From Selenomonadaceae bacterium (GTDB lineage Bacteria; Bacillota; Negativicutes; Selenomonadales; Selenomonadaceae), in NCBI GenBank assembly GCA_017527075.1, contig JAFXQM010000021.1, forward strand, positions 1-51,757: DNA of 51,757 nucleotides, in the 5' to 3' direction. The position numbers were made by a program, and so were the translations under genes. Under the pieces are notes generated by a model, which did no database searches, had not been told where the DNA came from, and saw only the letters and a list, made by a program, of their open reading frames with translations. This document shows positions 16,034 through 23,913 of this stretch, piece by piece; the stretch's first letter is position 1, and each line of letters opens with the position of its first letter.

Positions 16034-16487
16034 GCCGAAAGTGCAAACGGCAAGGGGCAGCAAGGCTCCTTTCGAGTTCAGCGGCGCGTCGGAAAAACTT
16101 TTCGGCGAGGACTTGGAGGACTTCGCGGGCGAGATAAAAATCGTCGGCGAGGTCGAGGACGTTGAAAGATGTTTCATCGTTCGCGGGCAAATTTTTTGCA
16201 AAAGAAATTTTATCTGCGACAGATGTTTGACCGAATCGACGCGCGAACAAGTTCACGATTTCGAAGAAGAGTTTGACAAGGCGGAAGCGATTGACGAGCT
16301 GCTGGACGTGACGGAACTTTTGCGCGACGAACTGCTTGCCGGTCAGCCGATGAAAAATCTTTGCCGAGAGGATTGCAAGGGGCTGTGTCCCGTGTGCGGC
16401 GCGAATTTGAACGAGGGCGAGTGCGGTTGCGAAAAATTCGTCGTTGACCCGCGGCTCGCAGCGTTGAAAGATTTAAAACTTGAATGA
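16032..16487 (+). CDS. yceD: DUF177 family protein YceD
   Basis: About 151 aa. YceD homologues lie directly before rpmF in most bacteria and are linked to 23S rRNA or large-subunit maturation. Conserved cysteines form the typical pattern: CDRCLTE in the middle, and CREDCKGLCPVCGANLNEGECGC near the C-terminus, probably a zinc site. The start is uncertain. ATG 16032 gives the annotated length, but it lies inside the -10 box of a good promoter; GTG 16041 would then be nearly leaderless. The gene is followed at 14 nt by rpmF, forming the classic yceD-rpmF-plsX order. Confidence 0.88.
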   Translation: MPKVQTARGSKAPFEFSGASEKLFGEDLEDFAGEIKIVGEVEDVERCFIVRGQIFCKRNFICDRCLTESTREQVHDFEEEFDKAEAIDELLDVTELLRDELLAGQPMKNLCREDCKGLCPVCGANLNEGECGCEKFVVDPRLAALKDLKLE

Positions 16488-16501
16488 GGAGGTGTTAAGC
16501 T

Positions 16502-16678
16502 TTGGCGGCACCGAAGAGGAAATTGAGCAAGAGCAGACGCGACAGGCGGCGTGCAAATTGGAAGTTGGAAGCTCCGAACTACGTGAAATGTCCGAGATGC
16601 CATGAACCTAAACTCCCACACCATGTGTGCCCGGAATGCGGTTACTATGACGGGCGCGAGGTCATAGAAACGGAATGA
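16502..16678 (+). CDS. rpmF: 50S ribosomal protein L32
   Basis: 58 aa, TTG start. The sequence AAPKRKLSKSRRDRRRANW at the N-terminus and the zinc ribbon CPRCHEPKLPHHVCPECGYYDGREV (four Cys) identify L32. The TTG is supported by GAGGAGGTG upstream and by the invariant position of the protein start. The string GGAGGTGTTAAG before the TTG repeats the rplU start context. Followed by a strong terminator. Confidence 0.95.
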   Translation: MAAPKRKLSKSRRDRRRANWKLEAPNYVKCPRCHEPKLPHHVCPECGYYDGREVIETE

Positions 16679-16695
16679 GGATAGCGGAAATTTAC

Positions 16696-16729
16696 CGGGC
16701 AGGCAATTGACACCTGCCCGATTTTTTTT
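16696..16729 (+). terminator. Rho-independent terminator after rpmF
   Basis: CGGGCAGG (16696-16703) pairs perfectly with CCTGCCCG (16713-16720), followed by ATTTTTTTT. Confidence 0.92.
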
Positions 16730-16756
16730 GCAGACAAAAGATTTGGGGGAGCAGAT

Positions 16757-17734
16757 TTGAAGATAGCAGTCGACGCCATGGGCGGTGACAAAGCTCCGGC
16801 GGAAATCATCAAGGGCGCGGTGTTGGCGGTAAAAAAATATCCGTGCGAAATAATTTTGGTCGGCGACGAGGAAAAAATTCGCGGCGAGCTGACGGAAACG
16901 GATTTGCCGATAACGATAAGGCACGCGGCGGAAGTCATCGCCATGGGCGAGCACCCCGCCGACGCAGTGCGCAACAAAAAAGATTCGTCGATAGTCGTGG
17001 CGACGCGGCTGGTCAGAGACGGCGAGTGCGACGCAGTACTTTCGGCGGGCTCAACGGGCGCGGCAGTGGCGGCGGCTCAGTTAATCTTGAAAAGGATTCA
17101 CGGCATCGGTCGGGCGGCAATCGCCACGCCCATTCCCACTCCGCAAGGCACGACACTTTTACTCGACAGCGGCGCGAGCGTCGACAGCCGCCCCGAACAT
17201 TTGATTCAGAGTGGGCTGATGGGTTCGCTTTACGCCGAGCACGTTTTGAAAATAAAAAATCCTTCGGTCGCGTTGTTGAACATCGGCGAAGAGGAAACTA
17301 AGGGCAACGAGCAGGCGAAGGAAACTTATCAGCTGCTGAAAAATTTTTCGGCGATAAATTTCGCGGGCAATGCCGAGGGGCGAGACATTCCGCGCGGCGT
17401 GTTCGACGTGGTGATTTGCGACGGCTTCGTGGGCAACGTCGTGCTCAAGTTCGGTGAAGGACTCGCGCTGACGATTATGAAACTTTTGACGGAGGAGCTG
17501 ACGGCGAACGGCGGCGCAAAACTTTTGGGCGAAGAACTTTTGGCGGCGACGTTCAAGAACATGTCCAAGCGGTTCGACGTTTCCGAGAACGGCGGGGCAC
17601 CTCTTTTGGGCGTGGACGGTTGCTGCGTGATAAGTCACGGCTCGTCGGACGCGCGGGCGATTTGTTCGGGAATCGGCGTGGCGTGCAATTACGTCGACAG
17701 CAAAATCCTCGAACGAATTAAGAATTCACTCTGA
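16757..17734 (+). CDS. plsX: phosphate acyltransferase PlsX
   Basis: Converts acyl-ACP to acyl-phosphate, the acyl donor for PlsY in phospholipid synthesis; a peripheral membrane enzyme. 325 aa, with the family N-terminus IAVDAMGGDKAP, then AVLSAGSTGA near 94-103, LLLDSGASVD, NIGEEETKGNE and VCDGFVGNVVLK-like (VICDGFVGNVVLK). TTG start preceded by GGGGGAGC. Cysteines are unusually many near the C-terminus. It lies between yceD-rpmF and fabK-fabD, the usual lipid cluster, but fapR and fabH are missing from their common positions. A dispersed repeat begins 5 nt after its stop. Confidence 0.95.
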   Translation: MKIAVDAMGGDKAPAEIIKGAVLAVKKYPCEIILVGDEEKIRGELTETDLPITIRHAAEVIAMGEHPADAVRNKKDSSIVVATRLVRDGECDAVLSAGSTGAAVAAAQLILKRIHGIGRAAIATPIPTPQGTTLLLDSGASVDSRPEHLIQSGLMGSLYAEHVLKIKNPSVALLNIGEEETKGNEQAKETYQLLKNFSAINFAGNAEGRDIPRGVFDVVICDGFVGNVVLKFGEGLALTIMKLLTEELTANGGAKLLGEELLAATFKNMSKRFDVSENGGAPLLGVDGCCVISHGSSDARAICSGIGVACNYVDSKILERIKNSL

Positions 17735-17739
17735 TGAAG

Positions 17740-18005
17740 TTGAGGCCGTCATGGATGACGGCCGCGCCGCGTCTGACGCCGTGATGGCGTCATCCGGCGC
17801 ACACCGGGCACGGGTTACTTGTTACTCCGAACTGTGAGCGACCGACGCCCCCGCGAGGTGTCCTTTCTCTTTGCAACTTTCTCTTTGGACAAGCAAAGAG
17901 AAAGTTGATTCAAAAAAATAAAAGTCATTTATCAGTCCGATGAGCACGACGCGCCCAAGCATTGAGGAAAGATTCTGCGTGTCCACTCTTGAAAAAGAGG
18001 GGACA
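17740..18005. repeat. dispersed intergenic repeat, copy 1 (longest)
   Basis: Starts TTGAGGCCGTCA, includes an inverted GCC..GTCAT segment, CATCCGGCGCACACC, then GACGCCCCCGCGAGG. It then has a perfect hairpin: CAACTTTCTCTTTG (17876-17889), loop GACAAG, CAAAGAGAAAGTTG (17896-17909). It ends near TCCACTCTTGA. Copies 2 (33720) and 3 (37421) share different subsets of these blocks. It occupies the 347-nt gap between plsX and fabK, and no ORF is supported. Confidence 0.85.
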
Positions 18006-18017
18006 ACCTTAAAACCA

Positions 18018-18044
18018 TTGACAAATGCGGCGGATTCGTATAAC
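18018..18044 (+). promoter_or_regulatory. possible promoter of fabK
   Basis: TTGACA (18018-18023), 15-nt spacer, TATAAC (18039-18044), 37 nt before the fabK ATG. The short spacer lowers confidence. It lies just beyond the end of repeat copy 1. Confidence 0.5.
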
Positions 18045-18081
18045 TTAAGCTCGACGGAGCAACCGTTGAGGAGGAGATTAA

Positions 18082-19029
18082 ATGTTTGAAAATAACGCCA
18101 TCTGTAAGTTGCTGAAAATCAAGTATCCGATATTTCAAGGCGGCATGGCGTGGATAGGGACGGCAGAGCTCGCCTCGGCGGTGTCGAACGCGGGCGGGCT
18201 CGGACTTATCGGCGCGGGACACATGCCCCCCGACATTTTGCACAAAGAAATTCAAAAGTGCAAAGCGTGGACGGACAAACCGTTCGGCGTGAACGTAATG
18301 CTCATGTCGCCGTTCGTCAAAGAGGTCATGCAGCTTATGGTCGAGGAGCGGGTGCCGGTCGTGACGACGGGCGCGGGCAACCCCGGCGAATACGTCCCCG
18401 CGCTCAAAGAAATCGGCTCGAAGGTCATTCCGGTCGTGGCCAGTGTCGCGCTTGCCAAGCGGCTGGTCAAAGGCGGCGTGGACGCGGTCATCGCCGAGGG
18501 CTGCGAATCGGGCGGACACATCGGAGAAATTTCCACAATGCCGCTCGTGCCTCAGGTCGTCGACGCGGTGGACGTGCCGGTTATCGCGGCGGGCGGCTTC
18601 GCTGACTCAAGAGGAATCGTCGCGGCGTTCGCGCTCGGAGCCAGCGCAATTCAAATGGGCACGCGCTTCGTCCTCAGCAAAGAGTGCATTGCTCACCCGA
18701 ATTACAAAAATCTCGTGCTCAAGGCAAAGGATCGCTCGACGGTCGTAACCGGCAGGACGCTCGGTCATCCCGTCCGCGTCCTCGCCAACAAACTCACTCG
18801 AACATTTTTTGAAATGGAGGCAGCCGGCGCGTCGAACGAAGAGCTTGAACAGCTCGGCACGGGCGCACTGCACAGAGCAACTCACGGCGGCGACGTGGAG
18901 AACGGCTCGGTCATGATTGGACAAATTTCGGGCATGCTCGACGACATCAAGCCCGTCAAAGAAATTATCGACGACATCGTCAACGGAATCGGCAACGTCG
19001 TCGCGAACGTTCACGGCAAATACGAATGA
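18082..19029 (+). CDS. fabK: enoyl-ACP reductase II FabK
   Basis: FMN-dependent enoyl-[ACP] reductase, last step of each fatty-acid elongation cycle, replacing the short-chain FabI. 315 aa. Motifs: KYPIFQGGMAWIGTAELASAVSNAG in two parts at the N-terminus, VNVMLMSPFV, the FMN-binding AEGCESGGHIGE at about 140-151, IAAGGFADSRG and GASAIQMGTRFV. The family also contains nitronate monooxygenases, but the position before fabD and the 315-aa length favour FabK. FabK enzymes are insensitive to triclosan (known of the family). SD GAGGAG. The stop is followed by a heptanucleotide array. Confidence 0.92.
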   Translation: MFENNAICKLLKIKYPIFQGGMAWIGTAELASAVSNAGGLGLIGAGHMPPDILHKEIQKCKAWTDKPFGVNVMLMSPFVKEVMQLMVEERVPVVTTGAGNPGEYVPALKEIGSKVIPVVASVALAKRLVKGGVDAVIAEGCESGGHIGEISTMPLVPQVVDAVDVPVIAAGGFADSRGIVAAFALGASAIQMGTRFVLSKECIAHPNYKNLVLKAKDRSTVVTGRTLGHPVRVLANKLTRTFFEMEAAGASNEELEQLGTGALHRATHGGDVENGSVMIGQISGMLDDIKPVKEIIDDIVNGIGNVVANVHGKYE

Positions 19030-19098
19030 AGTGGTTAGTGATTGGTGGTTAGTGGTTAGGAAGAAACTAATCACTAACCACTTTCCACTTGCCACTGT
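19030..19098. repeat. heptanucleotide array with complementary halves
   Basis: GTGGTTA/GTGATTG/GTGGTTA/GTGGTTA is followed, after GGAAGAAAC, by TAATCAC/TAACCAC/TTTCCAC/TTGCCAC. The halves pair to give a long stem between fabK and fabD. Confidence 0.85.
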
Positions 19099-19121
19099 TT
19101 TTTTTGGAGGGAGCAGTTTTC

Positions 19122-20054
19122 ATGAAGACGGCTTTTATTTTCCCGGGGCAAGGCGCGCAGGCGGTCGGCATGGGAAAAGATTTTTATGACAACTTCGACG
19201 CGGCACGCGCGCTCTTCGACGAGGCGGACGACGCGTTGGGTTACTCGATAAAGAAAATGTGCTTCGAAGGCTCGGAGGACGATTTGAAATTGACGGCGAA
19301 CACTCAGCCCGCGATTTTGGTCGTCAGCGTCATCGTCAACGAAATTTTGAACTCGGAGGGAATCACGGCTCAGATAGCGGGCGGTCACAGCCTCGGAGAA
19401 TATTCGGCGTTGGTGGCGGCGGGCGCGCTCAAATTCAGGGACGCGGTCGTTTTGGTTCACAAGCGCGGGCAATTCATGCAAGAGGCGGTGCCCGTCGGCG
19501 AAGGAGCAATGGCGGCGATTATCGGGCTCGACGACGCGACGATTATAAAAATTTGCGCGGAGGCCTCTCAGGTCGGCGAAGTGCAGGCGGTGAACTTCAA
19601 CTGCCCGGGTCAAACGGTTATCGCGGGGAAGACGGCGGGCGTCGAAGCGGCGGTCGACAAATTAAAATCTGCGGGCGCGAAGAAGGCGGTCGTCTTGCCG
19701 GTGAGTGCGCCCTTCCACAGCACGCTGATGACTCCCGCGGCAATCAAACTCGCGGCGGAGTTGGACAAGGTAGAGCTCAAGGACGCGTCCTTCCCGGTGG
19801 CGGCGAATTTCACGGGCGAGTTGGAAACTTCGGCGGCGGAAATAAAAAATAATTTGGTGGCGCAGGCGGATAATCCCGTCAAGTGGATTGCGTGCGTGGA
19901 GGCGATGAAAAATTTCGGCGCGGAAATTTTTGTCGAGTGCGGCCCCGGCAAAACTCTTTGCGGATTCAATCGCCGTATCGACAGAAAAATTCAGAGCCTC
20001 AACGTGGAGAACATCGACAGCCTCAAAAAAACTCTCGACGCGCTGAAGCAATGA
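19122..20054 (+). CDS. fabD: malonyl-CoA:ACP transacylase FabD
   Basis: Loads malonyl groups onto ACP for fatty-acid synthesis. 310 aa from the ATG at 19122, which has TTGGAGGGAG upstream. The FIFPGQGAQAVGMGKD start, the nucleophile Ser at about 90 in GGHSLGEYSAL, the QxxGGEGAMAAIIGL-type segment (VPVGEGAMAAIIGL), and SAPFHSTLM with the catalytic His near 200 are all present. It is in tandem with fabK but separated by a repeat hairpin. Its own TGA is the first triplet of the next heptanucleotide array (TGAGGAA). The expected neighbours fabG, acpP and fabF are absent. Confidence 0.96.
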   Translation: MKTAFIFPGQGAQAVGMGKDFYDNFDAARALFDEADDALGYSIKKMCFEGSEDDLKLTANTQPAILVVSVIVNEILNSEGITAQIAGGHSLGEYSALVAAGALKFRDAVVLVHKRGQFMQEAVPVGEGAMAAIIGLDDATIIKICAEASQVGEVQAVNFNCPGQTVIAGKTAGVEAAVDKLKSAGAKKAVVLPVSAPFHSTLMTPAAIKLAAELDKVELKDASFPVAANFTGELETSAAEIKNNLVAQADNPVKWIACVEAMKNFGAEIFVECGPGKTLCGFNRRIDRKIQSLNVENIDSLKKTLDALKQ

Positions 20055-20114
20055 GGAATGAGGAATTAGGAATGAGGAATTTAATTACTAATTCCTCATT
20101 CCTCATTCCTAATT
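20051..20114. repeat. heptanucleotide array forming a hairpin at the fabD stop
   Basis: TGAGGAA/TGAGGAA/TTAGGAA/TGAGGAA is followed by TTTAATTACT and then AATTCCTCATTCCTCATTCC/TAATT. The arms are perfectly complementary over about 20 nt. The first triplet is the fabD stop codon. Confidence 0.9.
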
Positions 20115-20134
20115 GAACAGAGGAGTTGTTTGAC

Positions 20135-21478
20135 TTGATACTTGAGCGGCTTGAGAAATTGCCGGTCGGTTCGTTCCATTACAAACTTTTGGTCGTGACC
20201 GGCTTGGGTTGGCTGTTCGATTCGATGGACACGGGATTAATTTCGTTCGTGTTGCCGGTGCTCGCCAAGGAGTGGGGACTTTCGCCCGAACAGGTCGGCT
20301 GGATTGGCAGCGTCGGATTAATCGGCATGGCGTTGGGCGCGGTGCTCGCAGGCACGGTCGCCGACAAATTCGGGCGCAAAAATGTTTTCGCGGCGACAGT
20401 CATCCTTTACAGCGTGTCGACGGGTCTTTGCGCTGTGGCGTGGAGTTATGAATCGCTTTTGGTCTTCCGATTCCTGGTCGGCTTCGGCTTGGGCGGAGAA
20501 TTGCCGGTGGCGGCCACGCTCATGAGTGAATACGCGCCAAGTCATCTGCGCGGGCGATTCATCGTCTTGCTGGAAAGTTTTTGGGGACTCGGCTGGCTCG
20601 TGGCGGCTCTCATCTCTTACCTGCTCATCCCGAAGTTCGGCTGGCAAATCGCGTTCATAATCGGAGCGGCACCCGCGCTTTACGTTTTCCTGATTCGCCT
20701 GCACATGCCCGAATCAATCCGTTACTTGCTCTCGAAAGGCAGAGTCGACGAGGCGCGGCAAATAATTTTGTCGCTGGAGAAAAAATTGGGCGTGGCGAGC
20801 AAACCGTTCGACAACGAGTTCATTGACGAGGCAACTCCGATTTTCAAGCTCAACGTCTTCACGCTCTGGTCAAAAATTTTTCGAGTGCGGACGCTCATGC
20901 TGTGGATTGCGTGGTTCGGCATCGTCTTCAGTTATTACGGAATTTTCATGTGGCTGCCGTCGATTGTCTTCTCGCAGGGCTTTGAGGTCGTCAAAACTTT
21001 TGAATACGTTTTAATCATGACGCTGGCGCAGTTGCCCGGATATATCAGCGCGGCGTTCCTGGTCGACATAATCGGGCGGCGATACACGCTGTCGATTTTC
21101 CTGCTGATGTCGGGCGTGTGCAGTTACTTCTTCGGCAGCTCAACGACGGGTTACGAACTTTTGGCGTGGGGCGCGGCGATGAGTTTCTTCAACCTCGGCG
21201 CGTGGGGCGTCATTTACACTTACACCCCCGAACTTTATCCGACGGCGATTCGCGCGCTCGGTTCGGGCTGGGCGGCAGGCTTCGGGCGCATCGGTGGCAT
21301 GACCGCGCCAATGCTCGTCGGCGTGTTGCTGGCGGGCGGCGCGCACATGGATTCCGTCTTCCTGATGTTCGCCTCGGTCTTCGTTATCGTTTCGTTTATC
21401 GTTTTGAGCCTCGGCATTGAGAGCAAAAAGAAATCGCTTGAGGAAATTGACGCCTCGATGAAAGTCAAAACAACTTGA
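20135..21478 (+). CDS. MFS transporter, NiaP-like (niacin or related substrate)
   Basis: About 447 aa with 12 predicted membrane helices. The N-terminal half closely matches the pattern of Bacillus NiaP: LGWLFDSMDTGLISF, WIGSVGLIGMALGA, the MFS motif ADKFGRKNVF, FLVGFGLGGELPVAATLMSEY, and LLESFWGLGWLVAALISY. Uptake of nicotinate is the best guess; other NiaP relatives carry sugars or aromatic acids. The start is placed at TTG 20135, nine nt after AGAGGAG; the TTG at 20126 touches the SD. The C-terminus is charged. No NAD-salvage gene is nearby, so the substrate rests on homology alone. It ends with a strong terminator. Confidence 0.82.
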   Translation: MILERLEKLPVGSFHYKLLVVTGLGWLFDSMDTGLISFVLPVLAKEWGLSPEQVGWIGSVGLIGMALGAVLAGTVADKFGRKNVFAATVILYSVSTGLCAVAWSYESLLVFRFLVGFGLGGELPVAATLMSEYAPSHLRGRFIVLLESFWGLGWLVAALISYLLIPKFGWQIAFIIGAAPALYVFLIRLHMPESIRYLLSKGRVDEARQIILSLEKKLGVASKPFDNEFIDEATPIFKLNVFTLWSKIFRVRTLMLWIAWFGIVFSYYGIFMWLPSIVFSQGFEVVKTFEYVLIMTLAQLPGYISAAFLVDIIGRRYTLSIFLLMSGVCSYFFGSSTTGYELLAWGAAMSFFNLGAWGVIYTYTPELYPTAIRALGSGWAAGFGRIGGMTAPMLVGVLLAGGAHMDSVFLMFASVFVIVSFIVLSLGIESKKKSLEEIDASMKVKTT

Positions 21479-21487
21479 TAAAGGAAA

Positions 21488-21525
21488 GGGAGCCCGTCGC
21501 TGTCGACGCGCTCCCGATTTTTTTT
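21488..21525 (+). terminator. Rho-independent terminator of the MFS gene
   Basis: GGGAGC-C-CGTCG-CTGT-CGACG-C-GCTCCC (21488-21515), with only one C-C mismatch, followed by a run of T. Confidence 0.93.
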
Positions 21526-21945
21526 GTCCGCAGAAAATTTTTCACCGCCCGCAGATTTTTTGTCCGCAGAAAATTTTTCACCGCCCGCAGATTTTTTTGT
21601 CCGCAGAAAACTTTTCGCCGCCCGAAGATTTTTTGTCCGCAGAAAAATTTTCGCCGCCCGAAGATTTTTTCTCCGCAGAAAGTTTTTCACCGCCCGAAGA
21701 TTTTTTCTCCGCAGAAAATTTTTCACCGCCCGAAGATTTTTTCTCCGCAGAAAATTTTTCACCGCCCGAAGATTTTTTCTCCGCAGAAAATTTTTCACCG
21801 CCCGCAGATTTTTTTCTCCGCAGAAAAATTTTCGCCGCCCGAAGATTTTTTCTCCGCAGAAAATTTTTCACCGCCCGCAGATTTTTTGTCCGCAGAAAAT
21901 TTTTCACCGCCCGCAGATTTTTTTCTCCGCAGAAAAAATTTTCAA
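21516..21945. repeat. 36-bp minisatellite, about 11 full copies plus one partial
   Basis: Unit GATTTTTT(C/G)TCCGCAGA, AAATTTTTCACC, GCCCG(C/A)A; some copies have one more T (37 bp). Variants replace CACC by CGCC. It starts inside the T tract of the MFS terminator and runs to the recX 3' end, so it separates two convergent genes, like the 57-bp array at 5118. Long open frames on both strands come from the 36-nt period; none has a plausible start. It is the only content of the 21479-21948 gap. Confidence 0.93.
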
Positions 21946-21962
21946 CTCCTAACTCCTAACTG
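21941..21962. repeat. short heptanucleotide array at the recX 3' end
   Basis: CAACTCCTAACTCCTAACTG. On the minus strand it encodes the last residues and stop of recX (GTT AGG AGT TAG, Val-Arg-Ser-stop). The identical ending occurs in hldD. Confidence 0.85.
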
Positions 21963-22398
21963 TTTCGACAACCGCGGAAATAATTTCTCCGTCGAAGCCG
22001 CGCGCCGTCAGAAATTGCCACGCCTTTGCCCCCTCAAAATTTTTCCCGCGCGAAAATTTTTTCTCCAACAATTTTTCCGCCGCAAGCCGTTCGTGTTCGT
22101 CCGAGTCTTCGGGGATGAGTTGCTCAATAAAATTTTTTTCGAAGCCGCGCTGAATCAACTTCACGACGATTTGCCGAACGCTGAGCTTTCCTTCCGCGTA
22201 AAGAATTTCAAATTGTCGACGGCAAGTTTCTTCGTCGTCCAAGTAATTGTGTTGCTTGAGCTTGGCGAGAGCCGCGTCGACCTCTGCGGCGTCATACTTG
22301 CGCGCCAATAATTTTTGACGCAAGAGAGCCGAGCTTTGCTCCTGACGCGCCAACAATTCCGTCGCCTTCTGCAGCGCGGATTTTTTTTCTTTAATCAT
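21949..22398 (-). CDS. recX: recombination regulator RecX
   Basis: 149 aa from the ATG at 22398, which overlaps the recA 3' end by 8 nt. RecX binds RecA filaments and modulates recombination. Three-helix repeats are seen: [19 protein letters not shown], the [21 protein letters not shown] segment (with the family-typical YLDD), [21 protein letters not shown] and LLEKKFSR. A longer reading frame inside recA is not supported. The C-terminus (ETVRS) is created by a heptanucleotide repeat, so the original end has probably been replaced. Co-transcription with recA is normal. Confidence 0.9.
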   Translation of the reverse strand: MIKEKKSALQKATELLARQEQSSALLRQKLLARKYDAAEVDAALAKLKQHNYLDDEETCRRQFEILYAEGKLSVRQIVVKLIQRGFEKNFIEQLIPEDSDEHERLAAEKLLEKKFSRGKNFEGAKAWQFLTARGFDGEIISAVVETVRS

Positions 22399-23443
22399 CG
22401 GCGTCAAAGTCTTCCGCGTCGTCGGCAGCCTCAGCCTCTTCATTCGTGACGGCGGGCGCGGATTTCAAAAGAGCCTCGCGAATCTTTCCGTCGATTTCGT
22501 TTGCAAGTTCGGGGTGTTCGCGAATGAAAGCCTTTGCGTTGTCCTTGCCGTTGCCGAGCCGTTCGCCCTTGTAAGAAAAATACGCGCCCGACCTGTCGAT
22601 GACGTCGAAGGCGACGCCCATGTCCAAGAGGCTGTTGACGTGCGAGTAACCTTCGCCGTAAATCAAATCAAATTCGGCCGTGCGGAACGGAGGCGCGACT
22701 TTGTTCTTGGCGACTTTAATTTTCACGCGGTTGCCGATTATGTCCGAGCCCTGCTTAATCGGTTCACCCTTGCGGACTTCGAGCCGAACCGACGAATAAA
22801 ATTTCAGCGCGCGCCCACCCGTGGTGGTTTCGGGGTTGCCGTAAAGGACGCCGACCTTCTCGCGCACCTGATTGATGAAGACGGCAATCGTGTCCGTCTT
22901 GCTGATGACGCCCGCCAATTTTCTCATGGCCTTGCTCATCATGCGCGCGTGGAGACCGACGCTGGCGTCGCCCATATCGCCGTCAATTTCTGATTTGGGC
23001 ACGAGCGCGGCGACCGAATCGATGACGACGATATCAACCGCCGCGGAGCGAATCAAAGTTTCGGCGATGTCGAGACCTTGTTCGCCGGTGTCGGGTTGCG
23101 CGAGGATAAGATTGTCCACGTCGACGCCGAGCCGCTTGGCGTACACGGGGTCGAGCGCGTGCTCAGCGTCGATAAAGGCGGCCGTTCCTCCCTGGCGTTG
23201 CACCTCGGCAATCATGTGCAAAGTGACTGTGGTCTTGCCGCCGGCTTCGGGCCCGTAAATTTCCGTTATCCTGCCGCGCGGCAACCCGCCGATGCCCAGC
23301 GCGATATCCAGCGGCAAAATTCCCGTCGACACAGATTTAACATCCTTGCGCGCCGTGTCGTCGCCGAGCCGCATGATTGACCCTTTGCCGAATTCTTTTT
23401 CGATTTGCTTCATCGCCGCCGCCAACGCTTCTTTTTTATCCAT
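22391..23443 (-). CDS. recA: recombinase RecA
   Basis: 350 aa. The ATP-dependent strand-exchange protein and SOS co-protease. Walker A is GPEAGGKTT (about 64-72), slightly different from the common [19 protein letters not shown], LLxSQPDTGEQ-like ([17 protein letters not shown]), [20 protein letters not shown] and [23 protein letters not shown] are conserved. The C-terminal tail is acidic ([13 protein letters not shown]), as usual. ATG with the SD AAAGGAGAG; promoter at 23479-23507. No typical LexA box was seen next to that promoter. Divergent to the candidate antitoxin RNA promoter at 23543. Confidence 0.97.
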   Translation of the reverse strand: MDKKEALAAAMKQIEKEFGKGSIMRLGDDTARKDVKSVSTGILPLDIALGIGGLPRGRITEIYGPEAGGKTTVTLHMIAEVQRQGGTAAFIDAEHALDPVYAKRLGVDVDNLILAQPDTGEQGLDIAETLIRSAAVDIVVIDSVAALVPKSEIDGDMGDASVGLHARMMSKAMRKLAGVISKTDTIAVFINQVREKVGVLYGNPETTTGGRALKFYSSVRLEVRKGEPIKQGSDIIGNRVKIKVAKNKVAPPFRTAEFDLIYGEGYSHVNSLLDMGVAFDVIDRSGAYFSYKGERLGNGKDNAKAFIREHPELANEIDGKIREALLKSAPAVTNEEAEAADDAEDFDADD

Positions 23444-23478
23444 GGTTGCTCTCCTTTTCCATTTGAGTTTGGGCGCAA

Positions 23479-23507
23479 ATTATATCAGAGAATCGGGCGA
23501 TTGTAAA
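23479..23507 (-). promoter_or_regulatory. recA promoter
   Basis: Minus strand TTTACA (23507-23502), 17-nt spacer, TATAAT (23484-23479). No GAAC-N4-GTTC-like SOS operator is visible around it. Confidence 0.8.
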
Positions 23508-23542
23508 TTTTCGGCGGGCGGCAGAGTCGGAGAAAAATTTCC

Positions 23543-23571
23543 TTGCAAAAATTTTCCGCGTCAATTATAAT
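23543..23571 (+). promoter_or_regulatory. promoter reading into an ORF-free region (candidate antitoxin RNA)
   Basis: TTGCAA (23543-23548), 17-nt spacer, TATAAT (23566-23571) on the + strand. Transcription from about 23578 enters a region without ORFs that runs against the small-peptide gene at 23762-23842. Confidence 0.75.
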
Positions 23572-23577
23572 TTTGAG

Positions 23578-23775
23578 CGCAGGGAAGCAAAGTTACACAA
23601 AAAGTTTTTCGGTCGTCATGTTCTGCGAAAGCTTAGGCGGCTGAAAACAAAAATGCCCCGCGTCCTTGCAAGGCGAAGTGCTTGAAGGCGGTTTAGCCCC
23701 TCGTGTTTAGAGGACATACTAGAGAATCTGGAACTGCGGACAGTCGCCAGCCTGGCGGGGCTTAGGCGGCTGTTT
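23578..23775 (+). ncRNA. candidate antisense RNA of a type I toxin-antitoxin pair
   Basis: Bounded by the promoter at 23543-23571 and by a structured block where GCCCCGC (23655-23661) can pair with GCGGGGC (23755-23761), enclosing smaller stems such as CGCCAGCCTGGCG. It contains GCTTAGGCGGCTG twice (23631-23643 and 23760-23772); the second covers the toxin stop codon, so the RNA can pair with the toxin mRNA at its 3' end. Length and end are inferred, and no Rfam family was recognised. Confidence 0.55.
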
Positions 23776-23842
23776 TGCTGAGGAGGAGCAGAATCGCTCC
23801 GCTGAGCAATGTCACGCGGATAATGAACTTAATCACGCGCAT
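23762..23842 (-). CDS. small hydrophobic peptide, candidate type I toxin
   Basis: 26 aa: MRVIKFIIRVTLLSG followed by AILLLLSKTAA. A positively charged start and a single membrane segment are typical of type I toxins such as Fst, Ibs or Ldr. The SD GGGGGTGAGG is excellent, but its G run can pair with CCCCC just upstream (CCCCC-GGAAA-GGGGG), hiding the SD, as in Fst mRNA. A strong promoter lies at 23914-23942, giving a 5' leader of about 65 nt. Downstream, the GCGGGGC stem arm followed by ATTTTTGTTTT may be the terminator. Convergent to the candidate antisense RNA. Toxicity is inferred, not shown. Confidence 0.65.
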   Translation of the reverse strand: MRVIKFIIRVTLLSGAILLLLSKTAA

Positions 23843-23913
23843 ATCCTCACCCCCTTTCCGGGGGCTTTGCCGGATTGAAACCGCCATTTGCCGCTGAGGC
23901 ATCAAGCACTGCA

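Noticed and set aside
16757..18082. FapR operator controlling the fatty-acid genes
   Set aside because: No convincing FapR-like inverted repeat was seen upstream of plsX or fabK; the gap holds the dispersed repeat instead.
21516..21945. CRISPR array
   Set aside because: The 36-bp units are directly contiguous with no unique spacers, and no cas genes are nearby. The same applies to the 57-bp array.
21475..22311. Several long ORFs on both strands over the 36-bp array
   Set aside because: Three overlapping frames of FSPPEDFFSAE-type repeats and their antisense frames are products of the tandem repeat. None has an SD, and the longest runs into recX.
23444..23545. LexA/SOS operator at recA
   Set aside because: I looked for GAAC-N4-GTTC and CTG-N10-CAG-like palindromes near the recA promoter and saw none that was convincing.
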